64,000 nt of DNA from Saturnia japonica (taxonomy: Eukaryota > Arthropoda > Insecta > Lepidoptera > Saturniidae), in the NCBI GenBank assembly GCA_033032175.1, contig CM065324.1, forward strand, positions 1,302,001 to 1,366,000, given 5' to 3'. Shown piece after piece: positions 1 to 10,202 of the stretch. The position numbers were made by a program, and so were the translations under genes. Numbering within the stretch: the first letter of the stretch is position 1; every line of letters starts with the position of its first letter. The notes under the pieces are model-generated. The model had not been told where the DNA came from, did no database searches, and worked only from the letters and a program-made list of their open reading frames with translations.

Positions 1-3000
1 TCCATGAAAAGAGTAACGTCTCTTTATATTATTATTAATACGCGTTTTTATTAGCTTCATGCGTATGTATGTAACGGAAACTATGAACATGGTTTTGACC
101 CCCTTCAAAACGTCGGATTAACTCGAAATTTCGCATACTTATCCAGGACTGATGACAATTCAATATTTCAAACAGTTAGACCCGTTATCCTTACTAGGAT
201 AATCAGGGTCAGCGAAAATCCAACAAAAAAATTTTTGAATTAAGAATAGAGTAAAATAATTAAGATTTTTTTTTTATTTGATTGTAAAAAAGCGTGTCTT
301 GTGGTCGTGTCGATTGTGCAAAAAGGGTTAGTAGATTCAACAAAAATTCCCGCAATACGTGGTTACACAAATATGTCAATAAATATAATATATTTACATC
401 TCCATTTAATGCATGTCTTCCTTGAATTTGTCGATGTCGAATAGTTTCTCTTTTTTCATGGAACGAAGTGCTTCTTATAATATAGGCAGCTTTTCTTACA
501 TATCTATCTTTATATAATATTTAATTAAAGTTAGTTTTGATATAAAATTGTAATCGAGCTTATACTAGGATTTCCTTATGATAATAATGTAAACGTCTTC
601 AGTTTCTCTGAAAACACAGTGTGATAACGAAGTTTCTGTTGAAAAGTAACATTATCAATAACACTATCGTTATTTATAACGTCTTGACGATATTAATAGC
701 GGTTTCACACCGTTATCCAATAATATGTGTTATTATGACGCATTTATAAACTTTGTAAGAAACAAAAACTGGATGTTTATGTATGTTCCTAGAATGTTAC
801 TTATTAAATAATAATTAAAGTTTTATGTCACCGTTATTTTTAATAACTGCTATATTAATTTCTTGCACAACGTAATACGCACATGTCAGGTAAATTTTCT
901 TTTCTTGAATATAAGTCAGTAGGTATTAATTATAATAATAAACACACCTTTTTTTTTTTTTTTTTTTTAACTGGTAAGAAAGTTCTCCGTTTGGGTTTTT
1001 ATTTTCACTATGGTAACACGTATATTATAATGTAATTAATATATATAAATGCTGTAGCTAAAATTATTTTTATGTTATTAAAATATTACCTTTTCTTTTC
1101 GAAATAACTTACGTTAGTATATTTTTGAAAACTTCTTAAAAATGAATGTAATTTAATCTAAATATATTTATCCATGTTTCACAAGTGGGTATTTTTCGAA
1201 TCTGCATAATAAATTGCATCCACTAATATTTTATCTCATTCGTATCAGGGGTTATGTATTGGCGTAGCTAAGTGCAGGCAGGGGGGCAGCTGCCCCCTCC
1301 TCTCCTGCAAGTTGTCGGTAAGCTCCTGTAAGAGTGCTCCTGAAAAAATATATATCTATTAAAAAACAAATTTAAATTAGATTCCTTTTGGCTGCCCCCC
1401 CCCCACCCCCCCCCACCGTCTGCTTTTTACGTCAATGTCTCATACTATGTTATCTATCCTAAATGTAACGAATAGAAATGCGTTTAGGCTAAAGGGATAT
1501 GTAGGTGGTTAGTATTAAACGACTCATGAAAAATAATGTTACCAGTGTTAAATGTTTGTGAATTAACAATTATATATTGTATCTAATATTAATTACTATA
1601 AGTTATTGTGTAGTTTATTTATATGTTTGTCTATATACGTGTTGGTGTAGTTCGCGGGGGCATACAGACAGACGCACTTTGAAATGGAACTATGGTCCAT
1701 ATGTAAATTCTCCGATTTATCTAGTTTTCTGAATTGGTTGCTAACTACAATTATGGTGTAAATTTTTTTTCGTATATTGATAAAAAAATAGCTTTAACTT
1801 GAAGCGGCGAGCAACATTGGATAATGTTAAAAAATTGTGTCATCACTTTTAGTTGTAGGGTTGGATTTAGAGGAGGGTAACATAGTGCTTCAGTCCCGAA
1901 GCCCCCACACGAGATGGGTTTCCAAAGTATGAGCTTTTGATTTTTTTATGCAAAGAAAAATTACACCCCCTTTGAAAGGGTTTCCCGTTCACTAAGATTT
2001 TTTTTTTGAACATCAAAAAGCCTCCACTTTTTCATTACCTGAGGGTCTCCTAACCAAATTCGGTCCTGAGCAAATCCATAGAGAAGTCGGTTATATTTTT
2101 TCTTTATTTCTTCTTTACGATCAAACGTAGTTTGGAACGTAATATTCATTGTTAAAATATGTTTAATTATATATAGATATGTCCCAGCGAGCTTCGCATC
2201 GCGTTTAATGTTATTTTAAACTAGAATAATCGATGTGATACGTCATTGTTGTTGTTGGTTGAATTGTAACAAATATGTGGGTACCGTGCGTGCCAGATCG
2301 GCGGCTGTTTTTATAAATGTATAATAGATGACTATTTATTTGTTTTTTTTTTTTAATTATTACTTTCCCTACCCATTTATCCTGTTCCATGTTCGACTGT
2401 TAGTATCTTTATTGTGCTAATAGCGACCACAGTAATATGTGTATAATTACAAAAGAACGAAAATACTTCTCAATCTAGTCTTTGAGAAGGCGTTTGTGAA
2501 CGTCAAAACAGTACCACTGTTCCGGAGAAACACACTAGTCGTCGGGAAAAGACGACAAGAAACTGCAATCAAGTTTACCTCTGTTACGTGTCCTTGGGAA
2601 ATCATTAAAGAGGGCAGAAGTTCTTGTTTTAGTCAACAGATTGGACATTCATGGTGCAAGTCTATGATGATCGCAATAGTGTAAAACCTTCCTTAGTTCC
2701 AGAAGTTGCAAGTAGACTCGCTTCTATATCTCTTCTATTGCTTTGTAGTCAAAACTACATCTGCCTCTGGAGTAGGGGCTACATTAATTACACTAATTCG
2801 TCAGTAAAGGGGTGGAAGCTTCTATAATAACATCAAAACGAGTTTCATATCGGTGACAAAAATCACGCACGATAAATAAAAGGAGAGGGGAGGAATCTTA
2901 CCAGAATTCGATATTGATTCTTAACGCAGGTTCTGCATTCGATCTAGGATTGATATCAAACGAAGACTAAATTGAAATATTAGTAGTTCTAATGACCTTC

Positions 3001-3840
3001 ACCTGCATAGTATCTAACGAAGTTTTTTTCTACAATGGCATCATCATAAAAACAAGAAACAACGGAAGTATAGGTAATCATCCGATTATAGATATAACAA
3101 AATTATAATGGATGTTTTTGATTTACCGATAAATATTGCGAAGAATAATTCTGGTTCCTTTGCAGTACCAGTTTCTGATAAGGGTGCTAATTATAAAACC
3201 GTATTATGCACTGATAAGTTATTATATTGCAAAGATAATTATCATGTTCGATTGGGAAGTTTTGTAATTACCCAACTGAAAGTTACTATATCGTGTTTTG
3301 ATCAGAAAACACACGACAGAAGAACGCGTAGTGCTTATAAAAATCGTAGTTTCTTAATACTTTAATAAGTTTTTGTTGAATGAAGATATCGTGATATATT
3401 ATTTTATAAAAACCAAGAAAGCATCTAAGTTGTAAAATAAAAAGTTTTTGCGGCTTACCTCAATTTTTTTATTTATTTGAATAGGTACCCGTGACTTCGT
3501 CTGCGCATTATTGGATATACATAGACTGATCTCGGAACACGACAAACCAAAAGAAAACCATAGGTTGATGCAGAGTTTCTCACTATGCGTATGGTGGTCG
3601 CGATGTCTAACACTCATTATATTACTGATTTACTGTATATGCCCCGGCTGATTTTGGAACACGATAAAACAAAAAAATCATAGGTGGGTTTATCACTGTG
3701 TGTACCATTATTATTATAATTATTTATCAATATGAATCCAACACATTAACCGTCCCAATAAAATTTCAAAAATAATAAAAATCATCCTATAGTGTACCGG
3801 ATTGCGGGAAGGTTTTTTGAGAAACGTGAATACCCCTTAT
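1..3840. other. AT-rich intergenic DNA, no gene recognised
   Basis: No open frame here resembles a protein family I know, and no exon chain can be built. Visible structure is a 20-base poly-T at 949-968 and a C-rich tract at 1395-1414 with flanking G/C-rich text near 1260-1320, probably part of an interspersed repeat. The open stretches at 2439-2684 and 3108-3365 are not recognised; they could be fossils of an old element or chance. Confidence 0.6.
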
Positions 3841-3844
3841 ATTT

Positions 3845-4167
3845 CTTACCAAAAACATAAATATGAATTTTCATATCCGTAATTTCACACATGATGGGTT
3901 CTTTATATAAACTTTCACCCAAGTTATACTTTCACCACATGTGGGATAACAATGAAATAATTCGCTTGTAGCAAAACTGTAATACAGATAATTTACTATA
4001 GATATATCGCTTAGAATATATAAACACCCGCGAGCCGCGGATGACAGTGCATGTCGCGTTTTAATCATAAAATAAAACAGTAATTATGCCGTACTGCGCG
4101 GATAAAGAGTTTAAAAATACTTCAGCCAATTTTGAAAAGAATACTGGACTATCATTTTATAGGTAAG
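3845..4167 (+). repeat. Interspersed repeat R4, left half (split by LTR element)
   Basis: This stretch matches the left half of another copy at 14890-15420: the same 'gatgggttcttta', the same 'cacccaagtt' and the same 'taattatgccgtact' in the same order. It is cut by the LTR retrotransposon beginning at 4168 and resumes at 5895, so R4 is older than the LTR insertion. A shorter copy is at 44365-44560. Confidence 0.6.
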
Positions 4168-4284
4168 TGTAATGTACGCAATGAAACACGGACGGTCGCA
4201 GAATGAATGTGTATTCTCGCAAGCGCATTGACAAAGGTGAACGTGGGGGTACATATGAAAAACTTAATCAATCTATACATTACA
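4168..4284 (-). repeat. 3' LTR of the gag-only element (117 bp)
   Basis: Direct repeat of 5778-5894. It starts TG, ends CA and is flanked on the outside by GTAAG. In element orientation (minus strand) this is the downstream LTR, preceded by the polypurine stretch at about 4285-4300. Confidence 0.85.
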
Positions 4285-4395
4285 TTGTCCTCCTTCTAAA
4301 TAAAGATCATCTTAAAACTAACAGAATAACTAAATTAAAGTATAAACGAATAAAACCTAATTTTATAGTTTAATTCGCTATCTAAAAATCTAAAA

Positions 4396-4942
4396 TTATT
4401 TCTTATTTGACCTTGATCTTAAAATCATAGAATGACCAGGCTCCCGAATCTTTATTCGTGGCCTCAGAGTGATAGCTTTAGGCGAGCTGTGTTTTTGGGT
4501 AATCTCTGAATCTACGTTATCGGTTTGTTTAGGTACCATCTCTTTCTGGGTTTCGTTATTTATATCGGATGAAACAACGTTATTGGAACAGGGAAACTCA
4601 TTAACCGGAACCATCGGCTCATTATTTTCATTAGAATTAGTTTCTGTATCCAATTGTTGTGTATTTACACATTATAATGAATGACGTGATTTTCTTTTAC
4701 TTAATAATTGATCGGTGTGGCGCTTAGATATGCGATCATCGTCTGTACCTTTAACAGTGTACGAGACAGGGCCCTGTTCTATCGATAATTACACCATCTT
4801 TCCATTTTATATCTTTATTGACATAATTTCGCATCAGTACCCCCTCCCCTGGTAAAAACTCATCAAGTAAATAAGGACCATCAGTATTATTACATAAAAA
4901 ATTGTAAAAACTAAAATCACCGTCAGTATTCGATTCACTCAA
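4396..4942 (-). pseudogene. Remnant of gypsy pol C-terminus
   Basis: The minus-strand translation has a KWKDGVIIDRTGP-like segment, recalling the GPY/F module at the end of gypsy-type integrases, followed by a KRHTDQL stretch typical of the same region and a basic tail rich in R/S. The frame is broken by a one-base shift near 4765 and an in-frame TAA at 4672-4674. No RT, RNase H or integrase catalytic core exists between this piece and gag, so most of pol has been deleted. It abuts and slightly overlaps the end of gag. Confidence 0.6.
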
Positions 4943-5747
4943 AAAACAATTGACTTTTCACTCTCCTCGACGAATTTGGTCCCGAATCTACGTCGTACTT
5001 ACGACACATGACCTTCAAATGTTCTTTTTCACCGCACCGATCACAAGAGTACATCTTAAACCTGCATCGCGCGGCCACGTGATTTTCCTTGCCGCAACGC
5101 GTACAGGGGGCCGCACGGCCGGCGCGTCGCACGCTGTCACCCGGCCCCGGCACCGCCACGCTCACCCGATGTAGCCCGTCTACCTCGCCGTCGCCCGCAC
5201 CGCTCTCGGCGCAGCTACCGCTACCACCGCCCGCCGCAATCGCCGCGTGCCGCTCAGCCGCTTCAAGTGCTAAAGCAAGCTCCACTGCCCGCTTGTAATC
5301 TAAATTTTGTTCAGCAAACAGCCGGGATCTCATATCCTCAACACGAAGTCCAGAAACGAACTGATCTCTTAAATTTACCTCTAGACCGTCACTAAAATTG
5401 CAAGTTTTAGCGAGATGTTTTAAATTTTGTAGGTATTCGTTTACAGTTTCTTCACGTCCTTGCTTCCTTTGCCGAAATACATGTCGTTCTGCGATCTCCG
5501 ACCGTCGCGGTTCCAGATGTTCCTTGATTATTCTCTCTAATTCTTCAAAAGATTTGTCTTCAGGATGATCAGGAGAACACAAATCACACATCAGCTCATA
5601 GCACGCGACTCCTACATGCGTCACTAAAGTCACCACAAGCAACTCTTTCCCGATGTTATTCAACGCTATAAATTGCTTCACACGTCTACAATATGCGTCC
5701 CAATTATGTACGCCTATTAAAAAACTTTCAATTGACCCGAATGGCAT
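4935..5747 (-). CDS. gag: Gypsy-type Gag with two CCHC zinc knuckles
   Basis: Open frame of about 270 residues from the Met at 5745-5747. The frame continues open upstream into the LTR, but MPFGSIESF is the natural start because it lies just inside the LTR and primer-binding site. The first ~170 residues fit a retrotransposon Gag capsid-like region (FEELERIIKEHLEP, then VNEYLQNLKHLAKTC and LRDQFVSGL). A Gly/Ser/Ala-rich linker follows, then two knuckles of form C-x2-C-x4-H-x4-C (CTRCGKENHVAARC and CDRCGEKEHLKVMC). Gag would form the particle and bind element RNA. The frame is intact although pol is largely lost, so any mobility would need pol supplied in trans. Family call is by recognition only. 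Confidence 0.8.
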   Translation of the reverse strand: MPFGSIESFLIGVHNWDAYCRRVKQFIALNNIGKELLVVTLVTHVGVACYELMCDLCSPDHPEDKSFEELERIIKEHLEPRRSEIAERHVFRQRKQGREETVNEYLQNLKHLAKTCNFSDGLEVNLRDQFVSGLRVEDMRSRLFAEQNLDYKRAVELALALEAAERHAAIAAGGGSGSCAESGAGDGEVDGLHRVSVAVPGPGDSVRRAGRAAPCTRCGKENHVAARCRFKMYSCDRCGEKEHLKVMCRKYDVDSGPNSSRRVKSQLFFE

Positions 5748-5777
5748 TTTGAAAATTCCTTTAACCGACTGCGCCAA

Positions 5778-5894
5778 TGTAATGTACGCAATGAAACACG
5801 GACGGTCGCAGAATGAATGTGTATTATCGCAAGCGCATTGACAAAGGTGAACGTGGGGGTACATATGAAAAACTTAATCAATCTGTACATTACA
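5778..5894 (-). repeat. 5' LTR of the gag-only element (117 bp)
   Basis: Direct repeat of 4168-4284, followed on the plus strand by the target duplication GTAAG. In element orientation it would hold the promoter, and TGGCGCAGTCGG follows immediately as the candidate primer-binding site. Confidence 0.85.
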
Positions 5895-6225
5895 GTAAGT
5901 ATTATAAATACAATACATTTCTTAAAGTATAAAAATGCTTATAAATCAACAAACCAGTTGGCGTGGAAACCGATGTCATTTCACCATTACTGCACATGCG
6001 CATAGTAAATCAATAAACCGGTTGGTGTGGAAACCGATGTCATTTCACTATTATCGCGCATGCGAATTGGTGTTCCCATATTTCCTTACAAACTTTCATA
6101 CCCTATTTTCTTGCCTTAAAAAGTAGCCATATCCTTTCTTAAGGTCCAATCTATCTCTATACCAAAATTCAATAAAATTTGTTCAGTGGTTTAGACGTGA
6201 AAACGTAGCAGACAGACAGACAGAA
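5895..6225 (+). repeat. Interspersed repeat R4, right half
   Basis: Continues the repeat interrupted at 4167. It shares 'ggaaaccgatgtcatttc' and 'aaggtccaatctatctcta' with the copy at 14890-15420 and ends in a CAGACAGACAGACAG run. Inside it, a ~50-bp unit ('ggttggtgtggaaaccgatg' and neighbours) occurs twice, at about 5950-6002 and 6010-6064. Confidence 0.6.
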
Positions 6226-6517
6226 TAAACTAGCAGCCGCCCGAGATTTCTTTCGCATTAATTGTAATATAAAATTTAATAAGAATAAAAATACCCTATA
6301 GCCCTCAGAAATAATTAAGCTCATTACAAGAGGCGATCAAAAAGTTCACAAAACGAAGGAAATGTGGTGAACTTAAACGTGGATATATGTTCTGTTTTAA
6401 CCCATTAGGTTTAGGGGTAGGGGTGTATTAACACCTGTCAGATTTTGAAAATAACTTATGTACCCCTACAATAACAGATATTTTATCAAGACCCTCGAAA
6501 TAGACAACTATTTTACT

Positions 6518-6925
6518 TCTTCTTCTTCTTCCTAACTTGGCAACCGGTCCTCTTTAATGAAGAGCATTACTGCCATTATCGAGTGAATTATATGTCATGT
6601 GTTATGATGATTCAGTATCCTAACAAGATGGTGGCTCCCCTTGTTAGAACTTTCTAGAAAGTTTTTGTGGGATCTCGGAATGAATGCTTTCAGCTTATAT
6701 TTATAATCCACCTCACTTATGAACAAAAACCAAACTATATCGCGCAAAACGCCAACAATATTACACAATATAGGGTCAAAAACCTAAGTTAATGAATTAA
6801 AAATAAAAACCCGCCAAAAACTCCAAATATTCTACTTCATTTTTAACGGACTTCAAAAAAAGGAGGTTCTCAACTCGACTGTATGTAGGTATATATTTTT
6901 ATGGATGTTTTGGTTTTGAAATTTT
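6518..6925 (+). repeat. Interspersed repeats R2 then R1
   Basis: R2 is marked by 'taacttggcaac', the hairpin block 'ctaacaagatggtggctccc' with its partner 'ttgttag', and 'atattacacaatatagggtc'. It is followed in the same orientation by R1, which opens 'gacttcaaaaaaaggagg'. The R2-R1 order recurs at 15595-16270, which suggests parts of one larger family. No coding capacity is visible. Confidence 0.6.
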
Positions 6926-8415
6926 TGTTGTTTTCCTCAGATCCTTATTCCTCATCAAAAAGAAAAATTATCATAACATGTTCATCTATACTAATATAAT
7001 AAAGCGAAATTTTTTTTGTTTGTTTGTTTAAACATGCTAATCTTTTTAACTACCAGTCGGATTTGATTTTTTTTTATTGATAGTCAGACTCACGACTAAT
7101 AAATAGTATAGGCAATATAACATTAGGCAAAAATTCCTAGCTAGCCTTAAATATTGATTTTCGTTACGAAAGTCGGAAGTCGAAGCCCTCGCGAACTGCT
7201 TTATCGCGTGCGCTCGTTTAATGTTTAATGATAGGTAAATAAAATGTTCTACTAAAATATTGGTCATTAGTATATCTAAAAAAAGTCTGCAATAGCATAT
7301 ATATCTATCTCTTATACATAAGCCACAACAATGAATACCAATCCTTTTTTGTTGAAGATTAAAAATTAATTTATGAGCATTATTTTTCAGCATGGCATAT
7401 TAATCCTTACGAACAAAAGTTACTTCATCATAAAGACAATTTAATAAAGATAAGTTTTGTCTTTTACAGCATGTTATTTGGACGCGTAGTTTGAGAAATA
7501 ATGCAAAATTAAAATAATTCAAGACTCAGCTCGGGTCTATGTCTATAGTAGTAGTAGTACGAACGCGCCGTGCGATGCCGCGATGTGACTATCTGGCCGC
7601 CCGATAAAAATATTGTCTATACTGAAGTATTATAAATCATCAATCAGTGATTTCTTCTGAATTATATGGGGTGTCAAAGTGGCCGAACCTCCGCTTAAGC
7701 GGTTGCCGTAAACGCAAATAAGTCGCGACCTATATTAACATTTTATCGAAGATCAGAAACAGTAGGAAAATTTTGTATTAGTCTGATTAAAATCTACACG
7801 AGATATCGAGACTGTAATACCCGTTGACGTCATTACTACTAGGTATAGTTTTATCTGTTAGGGAAACTTGTTTTTGGAGATAGATATAATATTAGCCTAT
7901 ACATTTTATAAGTTTATCTATAAATTACAGTTGCCTACTTTAGAAGTAAATTTAAATTATTTTCATGTTTCCTTTTACACTTTATAGGAGGAACCATGAA
8001 ATAACTATTAGCCACATAGACATAAACAAATTTTTGCTTATTTATACTGGTTTGGAAGTATTCCATAAGACGGTGTTGGAGAAATATAACACGGTTACAA
8101 AACAACCTAAAGTTATTACGGTGGGAGTTATTATTTGCATAATAATAATAATAACATAATATATCTACTTATAACTACTTAAAACTGGTATTTTTTATAA
8201 TGTGTAGGGTGGTCATGATGTAATCGGACAAGTCAAGGAAGTTAGTAGAAAATTTTATGATTCTCTACATTTCTTAGGTAAATTTTATCGTCTACTCAAT
8301 AACTGCGCATCCGTTTCATCTTCCGTCTTCGGAAGTTTGATCATGTATCTGAATACTGAGCCAGGTTGAAATGGCTACGCATTCAGTAATATAGGAATGT
8401 AAGAATACTTTGTCT
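6926..8415. other. Intergenic DNA, nothing recognised
   Basis: AT-rich sequence. A minus-strand frame of 115 codons at 7046-7393 has no family features I recognise and lies in repeat-like DNA, so it is not called as a gene. Confidence 0.5.
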
Positions 8416-8422
8416 TCTTTTC

Positions 8423-8659
8423 TCCGTACTTAATAATCCCAAATCTTCTAAATATTTAAAAAGAGTATTTCAATCTTTACCGGATACGCATAATAGACAG
8501 CTAAGATCTTTTGATTCTTTAATTCTCAGTATACCAAGTCATCATACTAATTTCCGCGACCAATCCGTCGCCGAAACAGCAGCACGACTGTGGAATTCAT
8601 TTCCTATCATCCAACTAGCCAACTCTCGGGATTCCTTCAAGTACCTATTCGCTACGTAG
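8423..8659 (+). pseudogene. LINE ORF2 C-terminal fossil
   Basis: About 78 codons open up to a TAG at 8657-8659. The translation holds SHHTNFRDQSVAETAARLWN followed by SFP and, near the end, SRDSFKYLF. This layout (basic T-x-F, then 'AxRLWNSLP', then 'SxxxFKxxL') is the usual tail of CR1/Jockey-type reverse transcriptase proteins. No RT core is visible upstream, so only the 3' coding end survives, as expected for a 5'-truncated insertion. Confidence 0.65.
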
Positions 8660-9679
8660 GTTTTATTTGGGCAATTGAATATTGGCTAAAAAAATTTTTT
8701 TACTAAAGTTATGCACAACTTCCTTATACCTTTCTCTTGCTCCCCTGGAAGACTGGTAGAGAATGCTTTTTAGCATTAAGTCCTCCATTTGTACTTTTTT
8801 TGTGTAATAAAGAATATAAATAATATGTGCTCGTACTATGAATGCTCTAATTACCCTTTTTTACTTTAGTACGTACTATACCTACCAGGCTACCAGTACC
8901 TTAGTGTAGTTGTTACCAGAAAAGGTAATCCGATGCTAGTTAAAGCTAGTTTTCGAAATAGGTACATTCAATATTTTTTACTTGACAACAATGGACAATT
9001 TTTTTGGAATTAAAACTTTAAAGCTGATTGTAAGAATTATGTAGTTATCAACCAATTATTACCCGAACAACTAGTGCGCCCTTGCATTCAAAAAACTCAG
9101 GACTTCTTTTATAGAAACTTGTTAAATTATACGCTTTTAAAAATAATAGATGCGTTTAATAATCAAAATATTATTTATTTTAATATTTCAATACAACACG
9201 ACGACCAAAGAAACAAAATAGGTACAGGCGAGTACACAACATAATACAAGCGCTGACACGATGAATTGGTTGTGACGTCACAAACTCCTTTGCTAAACTA
9301 GGCCTAGTTGGCTGATATGATAAAATACTACGGATATTCAAATACAATATTGTTGTAATTTCAATATTATAATAATTTCTGAAAATAGAACTTTTATAAG
9401 GTTCTACTGCAGATCCACAACCGCCACATACTATATTTTTTAATACATCTAAGGTGGCAAACAGGCATACGCTCCTCCTGGTCGAAAAGCGGCTACTATA
9501 GCCTATGGATGTAGGTATCATTAGGGCGTTGCCGACCCTGAACCCTCCTACCAAGGTTATATTTTAGCTGCGATCATCAGTCGGGCTACCCCAAGTAGAG
9601 TGAAATTTCCAAAGACTTTTCTCTGTGGACTGTGCCCTATCTCTCTTTTAATTCAATATTTAATAATTCAGGATCATTT

Positions 9680-9960
9680 TTTAACCGTCTTCAAAAAAAG
9701 GAGGTTCTCAATTGGAATGTATATTTTATTATGGATATTCAGGTATAGCTCATTTCTTTATGAACCGGTTTGGATGACTTTTTTTTTGCTTGAAAGGGGA
9801 TCCTCAAGGCTGGTCCATTTTAAATTAATTGGCATTAGACCTTCAACTTCGAAGATACACCAGAGAACTTTTCAAAATAATTGGAATCGGTTTCCGTTTT
9901 TGTTAAAAATTGTCTTATTAAAGTTTCATTCCAGAAATTTTTCGGATTCATTGTCAACAT
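9680..9960 (+). repeat. Interspersed repeat R1
   Basis: Opens 'cttcaaaaaaaggaggttct' and contains 'gatacaccag' near its end. Other copies, all on the plus strand, are at about 6843-6925, 16105-16270, 49655-49915, 51278-51500, 54235-54430 and 59985-60165. Confidence 0.65.
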
Positions 9961-10113
9961 ACGCACGTATGTTTAAAGATAAAAATACAAAATGTATTTC
10001 GATGTCCATCTCAATATAAATCAAACTTATCAGATATTAAATTAATTTATCTATATAACTAATTACACAGATTTTGTTTGTAACAGCTACCGACGTTGAT
10101 AATTACTTGATAA

Positions 10114-10144
10114 TATAGATAAACTGATTTGGTAACAACTCAGT
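10114..10144 (+). promoter_or_regulatory. TATA box and arthropod initiator of the protease gene
   Basis: TATAGATAA begins at 10114 and an arthropod initiator TCAGT lies at 10140-10144. The initiator A (10142) is 28 bases after the first T of the TATA element, the normal spacing. Transcription from 10142 would give a 5' UTR of only 13 bases before the ATG at 10155. Very short leaders are common in highly expressed insect digestive proteases. The prediction rests on motif and spacing. Confidence 0.7.
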
Positions 10145-10154
10145 GCCTGTGAAA

Positions 10155-10202
10155 ATGTTACTCAGAACGGGCCTGCTCTCCCTTGTCCTGATTTTTAGTC
10201 AG
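10155..10202 (+). CDS. Protease exon 1 (signal peptide)
   Basis: Codes for 16 residues, nearly all the signal peptide, and ends in phase 0 before GTAAGG. The ATG is the first in the predicted transcript. Confidence 0.88.

Larger units (their letters stand above)
4168..5894 (-). mobile_element. Gag-only, pol-deleted gypsy-type LTR retrotransposon with TSD
   Basis: Two 117-bp direct repeats (4168-4284 and 5778-5894) begin TGTAATG and end CATTACA and differ at only two positions by eye. Both ends carry the 5-bp duplication GTAAG (4163-4167 and 5895-5899). Read on the minus strand, TGGCGCAGTCGG follows the 5' LTR as a primer-binding-site candidate, and a purine run (AGAAGGAGGACAA) precedes the 3' LTR. 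The interior keeps a gag frame with two zinc knuckles but only the last part of pol; protease, RT, RNase H and integrase core are missing. Near-identical LTRs suggest a recent insertion. Ty3/gypsy placement rests on the gag style, short LTRs and the GPY/F-like pol end. Confidence 0.85.

Noticed and set aside
7046..7393. 115-codon minus-strand frame
   Set aside because: No recognisable domain, no splice context, and it lies in repeat-like AT-rich DNA.
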